A DNA stretch of 64,000 nucleotides from Diprion similis (taxonomy: Eukaryota > Arthropoda > Insecta > Hymenoptera > Diprionidae), in NCBI RefSeq assembly GCF_021155765.1, contig NC_060114.1, positions 17,838,501-17,902,500 of the forward strand. The letters are read 5' to 3'. Below the pieces are notes generated by a model. It was not told the origin of the DNA. It worked only from the letters and a program-made list of their open reading frames with translations, and searched no databases. The translations under genes and the position numbers were made by a program. The first letter of the stretch is position 1; the number at the start of each line of letters is the position of its first letter. This document shows, piece by piece, positions 1 to 12,385 of this stretch.

Positions 1-880
1 ATCAACCAACGACGCGTGGTGACAATTGTATTGAAGTATACATTGTACTATTAAATTCGAACGATTCGCTAACCGGATGTGAAGAAAAAGACGTACGTTT
101 TTTTATTATGTTTTCGTAATTAATATATTATCGTAGTCACTCACCTCTCGTTGAGTTCGCCATTTCACAGTGACTTATGCTTCTTCAATTTCCTTTCACG
201 ACGGTTATTCTTTGCTCCACTTTACAGCTATAATACACGGCGAGACTTTCCTGCTTCGACTGACAGCCGGTTGTACTCGTAAGTCGATTTAATCTCTTCC
301 AACACACGCTCGTTCGCAGCCCGCGATCGACTGACTCGAATTGATACGAACGAGAATATTATATACCTATACGAAGTTAAGTAATCTGTAGTCGCTGTTC
401 AGGTCGTGCTTATGTCACCCTGCGTATCGCGTATAGACGACAGTTTCCCAGATACATGTGATTACTCCATAGTGTGGCGAGTGGCTGTATGCACCTACAC
501 ATAAAGGTGTTGATGCGTATGTGAGGCTGGCCTCGCGACACTTCTATCCTTGTCCTTGAGGGCCTTGACCGGCATCCCCGTTTCTTTTGACCGTCAAATT
601 TGCACGTGAAATTCGGTCAATTGTTATCCTGGCATTACGTATGAATTTAAAGGATATCGATCGCAGTTTTTATGCTACAGGAAATTAGAACGCGATTTTG
701 TATCACTTTAACTTATATCTTCTTTCTATGCAGTATACACTATAGATGAATAGATATTTAATCATCAATGAATTCCACGTAAACGTCGAGTCATTAGTCT
801 TTTTTTTCAAGTACTTCGGGCTAATGGCGTTGTGAATTTTTAGTCAGGAACACGTGGGTGCGGTCTTTTACTTTCTGCAG
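1..880. other. Upstream stretch without a supported gene
   Basis: No ATG-initiated frame of useful length and no recognisable protein. The sequence is moderately AT-rich with scattered CpGs. It probably holds promoter or UTR sequence of a gene outside the window, or of CHCHD1 downstream. Confidence 0.4.
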
Positions 881-1070
881 GCTCTGTAGGAACGCTTATA
901 CCTATATAATTGATGGTAAAGAAGAAAGACGATCTAAGATAAATGAATTGCACATACAGCGCTCTCTGTCGCCATTTCGTGAAACTAGTAATTTATGGTT
1001 CACGAGTTTAGCAGAAGACAAAAATCTCGATTTCGAGACGATTTTGAGGGATATTCGACGTAATTTGAAG
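881..1070 (+). CDS. Possible internal exon of an unidentified gene
   Basis: The segment is bounded by a good acceptor (ctttctgcag, ending at 880) and a good donor (ttgaag/gtaact, from 1071). One frame stays open through it and reads about 63 residues rich in charged amino acids, for example KEERRSKINELHIQRS and DFETILRDIRRNLK. No ATG lies in that frame close upstream, so it would be an internal exon or a chance ORF. I do not recognise the protein. It lies 285 bp before the CHCHD1 start but cannot be joined to it as coding sequence in an obvious way; it could be an upstream exon of that transcript. Confidence 0.2.
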
Positions 1071-1354
1071 GTAACTCGCGCTAAATATCCACATAAAAAA
1101 ATACATATTCACGGTTTGCTCGTTATTCAGTTGAACGTACATTTTCTTCCATCTTAGAGTATTGAATTAAAATTTATTATCATGAAGAGAATTGATTTCA
1201 CTGCAACATAACCTCATTTGTAATATATTTGTCGAAAAACGTTCGAAATTTGAATCAATTTCAATTTTTCAAAATTAGATTAGTTGTTATACGGTGTTGC
1301 TTTTTCATATCATAAACCAGATTCAATTTCTCGTGTCAAACCAGATTTGACAAG

Positions 1355-1883
1355 ATGAAGATCACAGCCCTGCTGAGAGGAGCTCGAACACCCCAAAATC
1401 CACTAAAAGTACCTTTTCAACCGATTCTCCCAATGAATTTGAGAGATAGGGTATCCGGGAAAGCTGATAAAATATCAGGTTATGAATTTTTTCATAAATA
1501 TTATCAGAATCTTTTTCGTTGATCTGAATGTAATTTTTTACCTTTGCATCACAGTTTCGATTTACTTTATTTCACGCAATCTCTTTCAACAACGAAACTA
1601 AAACAAACTTCATAATCAGTTGTGAAATTGATGACATTTTTTTTTTACAGATGTTTCTTGTCTGCAGGAAATAGCCGTACTTTTTAGCTGTTTATCGGAA
1701 AATGAATTCAAGGAATCATTGTGTCCGAATGAAGTAAAGTCTTTCCAGTTATGCAGCAAAATGAGTTTGGCAAAAAGATATCAAAAGAAACAGGACGAAG
1801 CGCAAGGTGGCGCTGGAACAAATCCCAAATCTGTATCATCAACCACAGTTAATCGTGTTCTGCGACGATTTCCGTCAATTTGA
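1355..1883 (+). CDS. CHCHD1: CHCHD1 / mitochondrial small-subunit ribosomal protein mS37
   Basis: Two coding exons, 1355-1478 and 1651-1883, with phase 1 at the junction, give 118 residues. That is the length I know for human CHCHD1. The second exon carries a clean twin CX9C CHCH fold: C-LQEIAVLFS-C, then C-PNEVKSFQL-C. This is the signature of proteins imported by the Mia40 disulfide relay. The N-terminus (MKITALLRG...) is basic and ends in the typical 'NLRDRVSGK' linker. The C-terminus ends LRRFPSI, like the family's 'LQRFPN' tail. In the family, mS37 is a structural protein of the 28S mitoribosomal subunit. The start is the first ATG in frame. An AATAAA lies 31 bp after the stop. It is convergent with the Galpha-i gene. 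Confidence 0.93.
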
Positions 1884-1913
1884 ATGTATTTATAGACGAT
1901 AAAATGAACCGCT

Positions 1914-1919
1914 AATAAA
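1914..1919 (+). promoter_or_regulatory. Poly(A) signal of CHCHD1
   Basis: AATAAA 31 bp after the CHCHD1 stop codon. A second AATAAA-like motif lies near 1973. Confidence 0.55.
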
Positions 1920-4036
1920 CATATTGTAATGAATTTTAGAGAAAAAAGAAGATCACTATCAACTTTTTGTCCAATAAATAATATTTTCCATGCCCAAGAT
2001 AATTCGTTATTTGTGTCACATTAAATGTGCACTCAGAGTTATTTGCTTAGAGTATTCTACGTCGAGATATGCAGATACGAAAAAGTTCTAGTTATCACTT
2101 ATCTCTTTTTGTGGAAGAGTTCATTGGAAAAATAATTCGAATGGATTGATTTTAAAAAATATCAACACACAGTATTAATAGAATATAGAAAAAGTATCAG
2201 GTATATATTTGTCTACAGGTCGATTACATTGTGTTACAAATTATGTAATAAGCTCCGAAAATTTGACGATAGTTTAGAAACTATGGTATTAAAATATGGA
2301 AAAGGCACAGAGCTGCTAAAAAAGGGTTGTTAAATTTCATTTTTTTTTTTTTTTTTTTCCATTAATGTCTAAGGGTCGATCTAAACCCTATGCAAAATAT
2401 CGAATTGCATGTTAATCATGGTTTATTTGATTTGACGAAAATTGTATCCAAAGTTTTGAAAACTAAACATGAAGGGATTGCTTGGCAACCAGTAGTTCAG
2501 CAATAAAATCGCTTAAATGGAATGGAATGTCGTAATTTTCAGGCAAGGCGAAAATACAGCTAGAAATGTGCAACAGTAATATTGATTATTGTTGTTATTA
2601 CCGTGAATTATGACGCTACACATATTTTGTTATTGGGTGAGAAAAAAAAAAAACCAACAAACAAAAAAATAAAACGAACAAACAAATATACACGTAACTG
2701 TACACGTAAAAAAATACTTCAAAAACGCATCTATTTTCATAATAGACGAAACTGGAATTCATGAATTAAATCAGATATTATTATTATTAACTAACACACA
2801 AATTGGTCCATTGAGAGATTTTAGGTACTAGAGTTGAGATTCCAGTAGGTTCTTTCTCTTTCCTTTTTTTTTTTACATTTTCTTTCATTTTTCTTCTTCC
2901 TTTATAATAAATTATATACAGACGATTGTTTCAGACTATTTTTTAAACTACGACACGATCGGAACAAAACCATATTTGCTGGAGCTACTTAAAAGACGTA
3001 CACACATCTAGGGTGTTTAAAAAAAGTTTTGTGTTTCTAATCTAATATTGGTTTTGTATTCTAGCAATCTGGCTTACAGCAATAAATCTTCTTAAACATC
3101 ATTGAAAACATGATAGAAACTTGTGTGATGAAGCGAGAAAAGTTACGTTTTAAATTTCCGGTTAAACAATGATAAATTGTTGTTCGTCACGGCCTGTTTT
3201 TTCATCCAATTTGCTTACGAAATCACAGTGAATATATATATATTTAAAGAAAAATAGTTTTAATTCAATGGAGTATAACTTATATAAATTTTTTCAACGA
3301 CGTTTAAATATTTTTATTAAAATATACGCAAGAAGTTTGGGCTTTTACGAAGCTTTCTCTGTCGTATTATTTTTGACCGACGCAGAATAATAAAATTTTC
3401 CAATTTTAAAGTAGAAACAAAAAATGGAATAGAGAATACACCGCCTTTTTAAGCACCCTACGATCACATCAATTTTGGATTAATAACTCATGATATTAAA
3501 AATAATTTTCCAGAAACTGACAAGAAACGAACGTGCCATAGTTTACTGTTAAAACGATATATCGAGTATATTATGCGTAATAAAGCTAATTTACTTCTAA
3601 TATACAAAGTATAAAAAAAAAAAACATTAGAAAAGTGCCATGCTATGATTTTCTATAAACTATGAAGACGAGTTCGGCGCGTAGATTCTGTGCGGTATAA
3701 ATGTGCTTTTCGAACAAAAAAAAAAAAAAAACTTTCTATCAAACGTGGATTATGATTTAAATTATATTCATTTTGATTAAGTATCGCGTACTAGGAATGA
3801 AGATTTTAATTATACACCTAATGTCTAAAAACTAAATGCCTGATGAGATTTGGTGAAAAATTTATATTCTCTGATCCGGACAGATAATTCGCCAGAGTTT
3901 TTAAATCATTCCAAATGGATGAACGCCCTCGATTTATCAACCATTAATAACCAGTATTAGAGGTGAAAAACATGGACGTGTCGTGTATTCAGAATGTTTC
4001 AAATTAATCGGCATCATCGATGGATTCTGAAATTGT
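1920..4036. other. Convergent intergenic region and Galpha-i 3' UTR
   Basis: No gene is visible. The stretch is AT-rich with several homopolymer A and T tracts (for example around 2340, 2640, 3610 and 3717) and must contain the 3' UTR of the minus-strand Galpha-i gene. ORFs here are short and low-complexity. Confidence 0.5.
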
Positions 4037-6503
4037 TCAGCTTAATAACCCGCAGTTACTCAAGTTGTTCTTAATTATAACATCAGTCACAGCATCGAAT
4101 ACGAATTGAATATTATTGGTGTCGGTCGCACATGTGAAGTGCGTGTATATTTGTTTACGGTCTTTTCTTTTGTTCAAATTTTCAAATTTCATCTGAATGT
4201 ATGATGCGCAATCTTCGTATGTATTGGGCCCCTTATATTCGGGAAAGCATATAGTCAAAGGACTCCTCGTTATTTTATCCTCGAACAAATCTTTCTTGTT
4301 TAAAAACAGAATTATCGACGTATCGACAAACCATTTACTGTTACATATCGAATCGAACAACTTCATCGACTCTATCATTCTGTTCATCTCCTCATCCTCG
4401 GCCAAAACTAAATCGTAACCGCTCAATGCAACGCAGAATATTATCGCTGTCACCCCTTCGAAGCAGTGAATCCATTTTTTACGTTCTGATCTTTGCCCAC
4501 CAACATCGAACATTCTGGAAAGAGAATTATTTTATACAATATTAGGCCATGGCGACATATTCATGGCGGTGTTAGAGAGCAAAAAAAATTGATACTAATA
4601 TGGATTTCAAAGATTAAACAACTCACTTGAAGTGAAGCCCTTTGAACGAAAAGTGCGTTTCAACGATTCCTGTCGTTTTAACTCTGGTCCTGAGAACATC
4701 CTGCTGTGTCGGTATGTAATGGGGTTGGGCAATGCGATCAAGAGCATTGAGGTAATATGCCGCCGAATCATTGAGCTGATATTCTCTGCTACGTGTGAAA
4801 CAAAGCTGTACTCCCGCATCCTGCCATAATCTCTTCATTAATAAAACTAGCTCTCCCGTCAGCTCACCCTCCTCTGCTGCCGATGCTAGAGTGAAAAATT
4901 GCCTGGCGATATCCTAGAAGGTGACGAATTTATTAATGCATAATTACCATGCGTATTAACAAAAATTTATTTTTCATCGAATAAAAGATCCTGAGATGCA
5001 AGTTGAACAATTTTGGTCGTTTTTAACCGTAGAGTAATTTATTTAACCGAAATTGAAGTGGAAAAGAATATTAACTGAGTTATTAAACGACGTTTACATG
5101 TTTTTTTGGAAAGATTTACGCACCACTTTATTTGGATCTGCAAAATCAATTCTTAGCTGACCCATTGCTCTGATAATTGTCATCAGACTCTGTATGGTAT
5201 TGCTATAAACAACTGGTTTATACTCTTCGCACTCTTCTTTACTGTACCCAGTTTCATGAATGATTTTCATCTGCTTAACGATTGTCGATTTTCCAGACTC
5301 TCCAGCACCTTGGAATAAAAATGAAATGAATTGTTAGAAAAAATGGCCTTGAAGTAGATGTGGAAAAAAGAAAATGTCACAAGTTTCTCGTACTTCAAGA
5401 ACATTCATCGGAAGTTTAGTTCTTAGAAAAATTTTTTTTCCATCTACAGATAAAATCCATTACATATTTCAACTAATTCATACCATATGAGTTCAAAATT
5501 CTTTTTAACTTGATAAGTGAAATAATATGTCGCTTCCGACTTTCCCTGAGATAAGATAATAATGAAATTTCACGATTGTGAAATCCATGAGTGTTCCCCT
5601 CCCTTGGCTGAATCATCTAGTGAGGATGAGCCATGTGTACACAGACAGACATCAATCAGCTATTTTACTATAATCAAGCATGCTGTATGAATACATGCAT
5701 TGCAATATCCTGTGTAAAATTAACGAGGATAGGATATTTTTTGCCATCTTATTTCATTACTACGAGAGACAAAATGAAAGAAATTGAGAAAATTCTAAAC
5801 CAATTTGCGTGAAGAAAAGTGGTGAAGAAAATTAGCTGCGTCAATTTTTAATAATAATAATTTTTCACAAATTCAATTTGTTAATAAAGTGTAAGAGGGG
5901 GAATTTCAAGATCAAAGAGTTATGATAAGAAAAAACGGGGTAAACAGAGGTCAAGGAATAATTTTTCGCATCCTTTTGACGGCCGGATTCATTGCGGCCT
6001 CAATTATACCATTGAATCATACGTTAATTGGCTGGTTTTGCCATTTCAATTAAGAGAACACGGTTGCGTTAGTCCCACTCTCAGTAAATGAGAAGAGAAA
6101 AACGGCTAACCGATGTACCGATACGAAACAAAAGGTGAACGGAAAAACGTTAGCGATTTGCACGGGATGTGTAAAAATTGAGCGTGCAGTTCGACCGATT
6201 TCGTTTTGTTTCTCTTTTGTTTTTTTCATTTGTTCACGAATCGCGGAACGACGGAAAAACGACGAACGAAGTAACGAACGTTCTTTCGGTGTCGGACGCG
6301 ACAGCGACGAATTGCGGAACGGAGATAAATTTGCATAAAATTTAGTTCAACACGTCGCTATTTTGTTTAGAAAATAATTTACCAAGCAGTAGGAGTTTGA
6401 CCTCGCTGGCAGCGCGTTCGCCATCCATTCTGAGATCTTTGTCAATTTTCTTAGACCTCTCGGCGGCCTCCTTGTCGCCGGTAGTGCTAACGGCGCATCC
6501 CAT
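4037..6503 (-). CDS. Galphai: Heterotrimeric G protein alpha-i subunit
   Basis: Four coding exons read on the minus strand: 6503-6383, 5308-5124, 4913-4627 and 4514-4037. All phases match and give 356 residues; about 355 is typical. Residues 1-6 are MGCAVS, the N-myristoylation plus Cys3 palmitoylation signal. The P-loop GAGESGKST straddles the exon 1/2 junction. Switch I with the catalytic arginine (RTRVKTTG), switch II ([12 protein letters not shown]), NKKDL and TCATDT are all intact, so GTP binding and hydrolysis should be preserved. The segments [18 protein letters not shown] and [16 protein letters not shown] are Gi-type rather than Go-type. Gi subunits inhibit adenylyl cyclase and, in insects, also act in spindle orientation with Pins. 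The tail is odd: it reads [10 protein letters not shown], where I would expect NNLKDCGLF (see findings). The MGC start has a strong Kozak context (A at -3, G at +4). Confidence 0.95.
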
Positions 6504-6960
6504 TTTTTGATTCCTTGCTGTAACGTTCAATAAATCGTTCAAATCGTCCTCGTTAGAGTGACTGGGACGCCTGGCAGGAACAACTTTGGCGTGAAATCGG
6601 CGCCGCAGATCGAGTATCGCTCGAATCAAACTCCGGGTGACACTTGTTGCTTCGCCTTGTCTTGCGTGTGGGAACCGCCCGCCCCACGCACCGAGTGCAA
6701 CCAACGACAGACAGAAGACGGAGGCCTCAAGTACCGACGGAACTCTTATTACACGTATATCCGCACATACGACGGCTTGGTTGCAGTCCGGGTTTACCGA
6801 TTCCCCAATAAACATCTATTACAGCTCACCGTCCGCCCCCTCGCCTCTTTTATTCCACAAATTATTGTTCATTATTTAACACGAAGACTACTCGGGCCTG
6901 CTGCTCGACTTTATGTTTAAAACATTTGACGCGCCCACACCAATGACTGATCACGCAAGC
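6504..6960 (-). promoter_or_regulatory. Galpha-i 5' UTR and promoter region
   Basis: GC-richer DNA lies directly upstream of the Galpha-i ATG. The Galpha-i frame stays open here for 104 codons, back to an in-frame ATG at 6815 in weak Kozak context (t at -3). I treat it as 5' UTR; the possibility of an extended protein is listed in the findings. Confidence 0.5.
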
Positions 6961-9900
6961 CATGCGCCGACGCGCTCCATTTTACATTCGACAAGCGTCG
7001 AGTGTGTAAAGATAAAAAAAGATCTAGACGGAAGACTAACTCGATATTTCATACCCAACGATTCTAGCGCCACCTGAACGCTTTGCGGACGATTTTATAA
7101 CTAGCACTTATTTTTTTTTTACAGCCAGGAAGTAAAAGAGGTGGAGACGAAACTCTGAAATACGAAGTTAGGATTTGAGCGCAGAGTTAGTAGTACCGAT
7201 TTTTGCCACTCATTGCGTCTGGGTTCTTTGGTCGTTCAAATTTGGTGTTGACAATTGCCTGGTTTATACATATATTTCGATCCACCGAAAAACGGGCACT
7301 CGGCAAGTGTAGGAAATCGGTACTAACAAATCTGCGCCAAAAATGGGCCTTATGGGCCCAATTTTTTCTGGCATGCAGTCCGTAAGTCTTCCTTCATGCT
7401 TAGAGCATATAAAAATGGTGAAGCATCGATGCCGAAAATGTGTTCAAACCGGCGAGAGACAGGGATGCAGCAGGAGCTAGATGCTGTCTCTTTCTACCAT
7501 CTATCTACGAGTGCATTAGACAAAGAACGGAACTAGTTCTACTACCTCCCTTTCTATGCCGTTTTCCATTTACACAAAAGGGTGTACCATGCTTCCTCCA
7601 TGCCTATATGCTTTAAGATTTTTTTTCTCCTTTATTTCGTTGCGAAATTATTTTCAAAAGTTTATGATTCGTTGAAAGACGGTGGCTTGTGGCATTGCAA
7701 TTATGTATTGCTATGAATTCCGAGTTCTTGTCGATCTATTATTGAAGTACAGGCTGTGCGTAGTCGCTTCATGAAGGTGAAGCATGACGTTGGATAGCCA
7801 ATTGGAATGCAACGTTCTTCCATAGTCGCGATAACTAAACATTGGAAAGACAAGTCGGTAAGGAAATCACTTGAGAGAACGAATAAATTTTTTTTCCTGA
7901 AACATGAAAGCATTATACTATGTCTGTAAATTAAAATGAGTTGTTTAGAATATTAGATATATGTTTAGAAAATTGTATTTCATATTTTTAAAGAAGTGTC
8001 AGTATTATACAGTTCAACCATCAGTCCTACGAGCAATCTCTTTAGCGGGCCAAAAAAACACATTCCTGGAGGAAACTGATACCGTATAAAAGTGCATAAA
8101 ATTGAAATAGTGTTGTCATTAATCATACAATGATGAAACATTTAATGTCTTCAATTACAAAAAGAAAAAAAAAAAAAAAGGCGCACTCACACTGAAGTTA
8201 TTTGAAGTTTCAATACTAAAACAGTTCGCAAATTTTATGTTCCAGATTGTTGAACCTGCGATTTGTGGCCGTTCATATGTGCATATTCTCGAGAACATAT
8301 AAATATTCAGAACACAGTGCAGAACTACAATGGCGGCAACGTATTACAACAATTTTACACTCATTATATTGACAGGATTAAAATCCGCGTACCGTGTAAC
8401 GACGCTTTTGTTGTTCTGTCGTCCAAATAACAATTTACCAAATTGGCAAGCGTCTGTAGGTATATCTTGGGCTGCAACACGGCACTTTGACATTCATTTA
8501 TGCATAGTTATTCCGTACGCTAAACCGGTTTTTTCTCAGGCATTTTTTTCTTAAATCCCAGCTCCAGTCACACGCTCTGTATCCTTGCGTCTACTTATTA
8601 TATGCTATTGGAAGAAGCGTGCGGTGCCATAATTCAATACATTTGTAGTAAACCTGAACTAAAAGAACTGCTACATCAGTTGAGTTTTCCATCAAAATGC
8701 AGAAATTAAAAGAAAAACTCAAGTCTCTACCGTTCAGATGTTTCATTTATTTTACTTCGACCAGTTTATTGAATATCCACTATGGAAATCTGGGCAGAAA
8801 ACAAGAACGACAGAGATTGATAATGATGGAAATTCTTGAGCGAGTAACCCTGAACTGAACGGAAATGAACAGTATTAATTTGTTTCACAGATATACAGTC
8901 TCTACACGCTGCATGAGGATATCGTGAATCAATTTGATAATTATTTACGTTAGTCAGCTTATCTGTAATTACATTCGTAATCGTAGAATTTTGAGCTGTT
9001 ATATACTATATACATGCTATACCCTTACAATCGATTTTAGTCTGCCTCACGAGTTTAATATCTATTTTAACGACATTGTAATCTAGTGTAAATTGTTGAT
9101 AATCTTGAACACAGCTATTTCAAAATTTCTACTCTTAACTATATCCTAGGTGCAATCGCATTCATCAAAGAAAATTATCATTTTCATTTAGATTGTCATA
9201 GACTAACCACGATAGCGATAATTACATATTGTTTTGAATTGATTATTTGATTCAATTGTCACCATGTTCTCCACAATAAACGAGTGTGTAAAAATGGTAA
9301 AAAACGATGTTTCTTCATTCATTCAATCATAGCTCTGGCATACATAGACCTAACACGACCCCTCAAGTTCACTCATGTCTCAATTCCCCTCAATTGAGGA
9401 CACCGTTAGATGAACCCATTTAAACTATATTTAGCCTGTACGTACAAATTACAGTTAATATTTTTTACGCAGGTATATTAGTGATAAGAAATATTCATCA
9501 CACCTATAATTATGCCAACATATTTATATACATTATACATATAACTGCAGGTGGATGAAATAATTTTACGTAACTCAGAAATGAAGATAAATTAAAAAAA
9601 ATTCGGCAATCCGTAAAATGTCGTAATGATCAATCTACGCAAAGCAATTAGCTTGATTAATTGAATCCGTATAACTTGTAATCTTCGAAATAACATTCAC
9701 AAAGTTCGATTCTGCAGGCGAGATACCAACGTATGTGCAATATTTTAAATGAACACGTTATATTCTAATCTGTACAATATAAGATTGTATTTATTTTGTT
9801 ATTGCAAAGAGTTTCCGATGCGATGCGAAAAATTTATGCTTCAGCATGGTTGTTATTTTATGAACGAATTTCCTCGATAGCCAAAATCGCTGGGTGGGAA

Positions 9901-12385
9901 TATACTCATGCACTTTGCTTATGGCGATGCAGTCAAACATACGTCCAAATATATAACAGTATAAATAATGTATGAAAAATAATTATTGTGTTGAAATAAC
10001 GTATTAAAAACGCAAGGTTACGCTACGCTCGACATCCTGGATGACATATAATTTTACCGATTGCCACGAAGTCTGGAGTTTCAGAATATTTTCATGAGCT
10101 TCCTCGAAGTCTGCGATCGGTCCATTGAATGAAAAATTTTGCTATCGCATTGTATTGTAGAATGACGAAGAAAACATGGAACGTACAATTGTAATATCAA
10201 CTCTGCAGGGATTGCATCAACGTTTACCGGCCGCAATCATTATGACTCGCACCAATCTGCCCTATTTGTAATAAAATTAGTTCCTGACCTTAAGGTCGCT
10301 TAATCAGTTGCTCTCTTGTTATGTGCGAGAGTGATAAACCTCTAATAAATCGATCGCCGCACGTAGCCGAAGTGTAGAAAGAGAAAAAACTTCGCAGGGA
10401 ATCCATATCAAAGTTACATTACAAAACGTACATTATACTACAGGTTCTTTGTCTGATGTAAAAATCGACTCGATTATTTATGCCTTGTGTTACATTTGTG
10501 ACGGATTTTTTCCGCGGTAAAAAAAAAAAACAGTGTGAAAAGCAAAGGAAAAAAATCAATTACACACAGATATTTATGATGGAAAGATAGGAGTTCGCAA
10601 AGTTGACTGCAGTGCACGGTGTTTTATATACCATCATTTTGATATGATCAGGAACAGATACCGACTGTTTCTTGCTGATCTTTGTAATGATCGCGATCAC
10701 ATTATACCCATGCGATTGCTGCTCTATCATTTTATTCAAGCTTGGAATGCAATATACTTTACTCCAAGCATCTCATGTTATATAAAAATGAAACGCTATA
10801 TACTACAATGCAAAAATGCGTGCGCATATAATATTAAGTATTAAGTTGCGAATTTTTTGTAGTCATTTTCGATCGAACGCATATCTACAAAGATAAGCAA
10901 GATAAACGTCGGGTACCAAGAGCCTGGCACTCAAGCAATCTCCAATCTCCAATCTATAACTTTACTACCATCCGATCGTTACCTCGTACATTGTAATTTG
11001 TCAACTTACAACTGAGAAATGATGAGATATATAATACCTTATGTCATGCACCTTGTGTGATTATCACTCACACGGTAGAAGATAAGAAAACAAAGTTCAG
11101 ATTTCTAATTATTGATGGACTTTTCTTCAGAAAGTACCTTTAAAATTTAACCCTAACGAATAGAAGTTTCCTTAATGTTTCACGCGATATCTCTAATATC
11201 AGTAGGCGTTCGATAATTTTTCGCATTAAGGATAAAATTAACGACCCAACATTGTGTCTGTATTATCGAATTATAATTCACTGCAAACAGTTACAGTAAT
11301 TCTGGGGTCACGTGATGTAAAACTGCATTACCTCCTTTGAAACGTATCGAACTTACAAGATACCTCGACGATGTAAAAAGATATTCATGCAAGGTTCATG
11401 TTTCGTGTTTTACAAGCTGAAAAATGTCAAACGGTTACGAATACATTAACCTTTCAGATGAAATTTTTTCACCAACTACGTTGCCGGGTATACAAGACTA
11501 AGTATCAATATATACTTTGGTGGATGGCATGCCAAACCGATGGATGTTCAGTATCACGCGATGTTACGACAATATTAATGCCTGCAGAGAATATCTCGAC
11601 AGGATATACTCTGGATTACCAACACCTCGGTGTTACGTATGCAGAGTAAAACACAGGTGTATATATATATATATATCTACAATGTGAGAATAGTATTACA
11701 AGCAGGGAGCACGAAGGCGTTATGGTTTATTCAGCGAATAATCAACTATCAACGGAGTTGGAAATAGATAAATATCTCCCCTGCGATATAAGTAAGCTAC
11801 AACTTAGGTAGGTGTAGTATAACCTACCGGTGTCGACGTCTACTTGTAGTATTCGACGATCCGGCGGTTAGCGAAGACGCGCGCTTTGCGTCTAACGTCA
11901 TTGTGCTGTTACGCGATTAGATAATCGGGTGCAAGGTTTTGCGAAATTAATATAGAAGCATAAATCAATAAATAAACACACGGCCAGTCATCGCGGAAAA
12001 ATATAATAATTGTAATGATTAGTTCAAACATGAATTAAAAAATTTTCATATCAATCAACGCGCTCGAAAGTGAAAAGAACGCAGTGTTCTTCGAGGCTTT
12101 TGTGTCTTTGATTTGAGATTAAATCTGAGTGGTAAAAAACGTTCGAAATTTAAAACTACCAACCGAAAGTTTCACAAGTTCGAAATCTGGACGTTACATA
12201 TCTTTTGAATTTTGAATTTAAATCAATATATCAACTGCGCGTATCTTCAGTTGTCTCGGCGGTTCGAAATTCAAATATAGATGATATAGAACGTTGACGT
12301 CTCTCTCGGTTTGTACAACTGTGATTTTGTTTCCAAGTTGACGGTGTCAAAAGACAATCGTAAGATTTGTGAAAAATCATTTGAA
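6961..12385. other. Gene-poor spacer and DHCR24 upstream region
   Basis: About 5.4 kb with no protein that I can support. ORFs such as 8330-8554 and 11398-11649 are compositionally noncoding. At about 7071 there is an AGCGCCACCT motif resembling the fly CTCF core. A GC-richer patch at 11820-11930 (gtcgacgtc, ccggcggttagcg, gacgcgcgc) is a plausible core-promoter area for DHCR24. A (TA)n run lies near 11660. Confidence 0.4.

Noticed and set aside
6558-6920. 120-residue plus-strand ORF
   Set aside because: Lies opposite the GC-rich Galpha-i 5' region; its open frame is a by-product of base composition there and it has no family signature.
8330-8554. 74-residue ATG ORF
   Set aside because: Isolated, AT-driven composition, no family match and no flanking splice sites of note.
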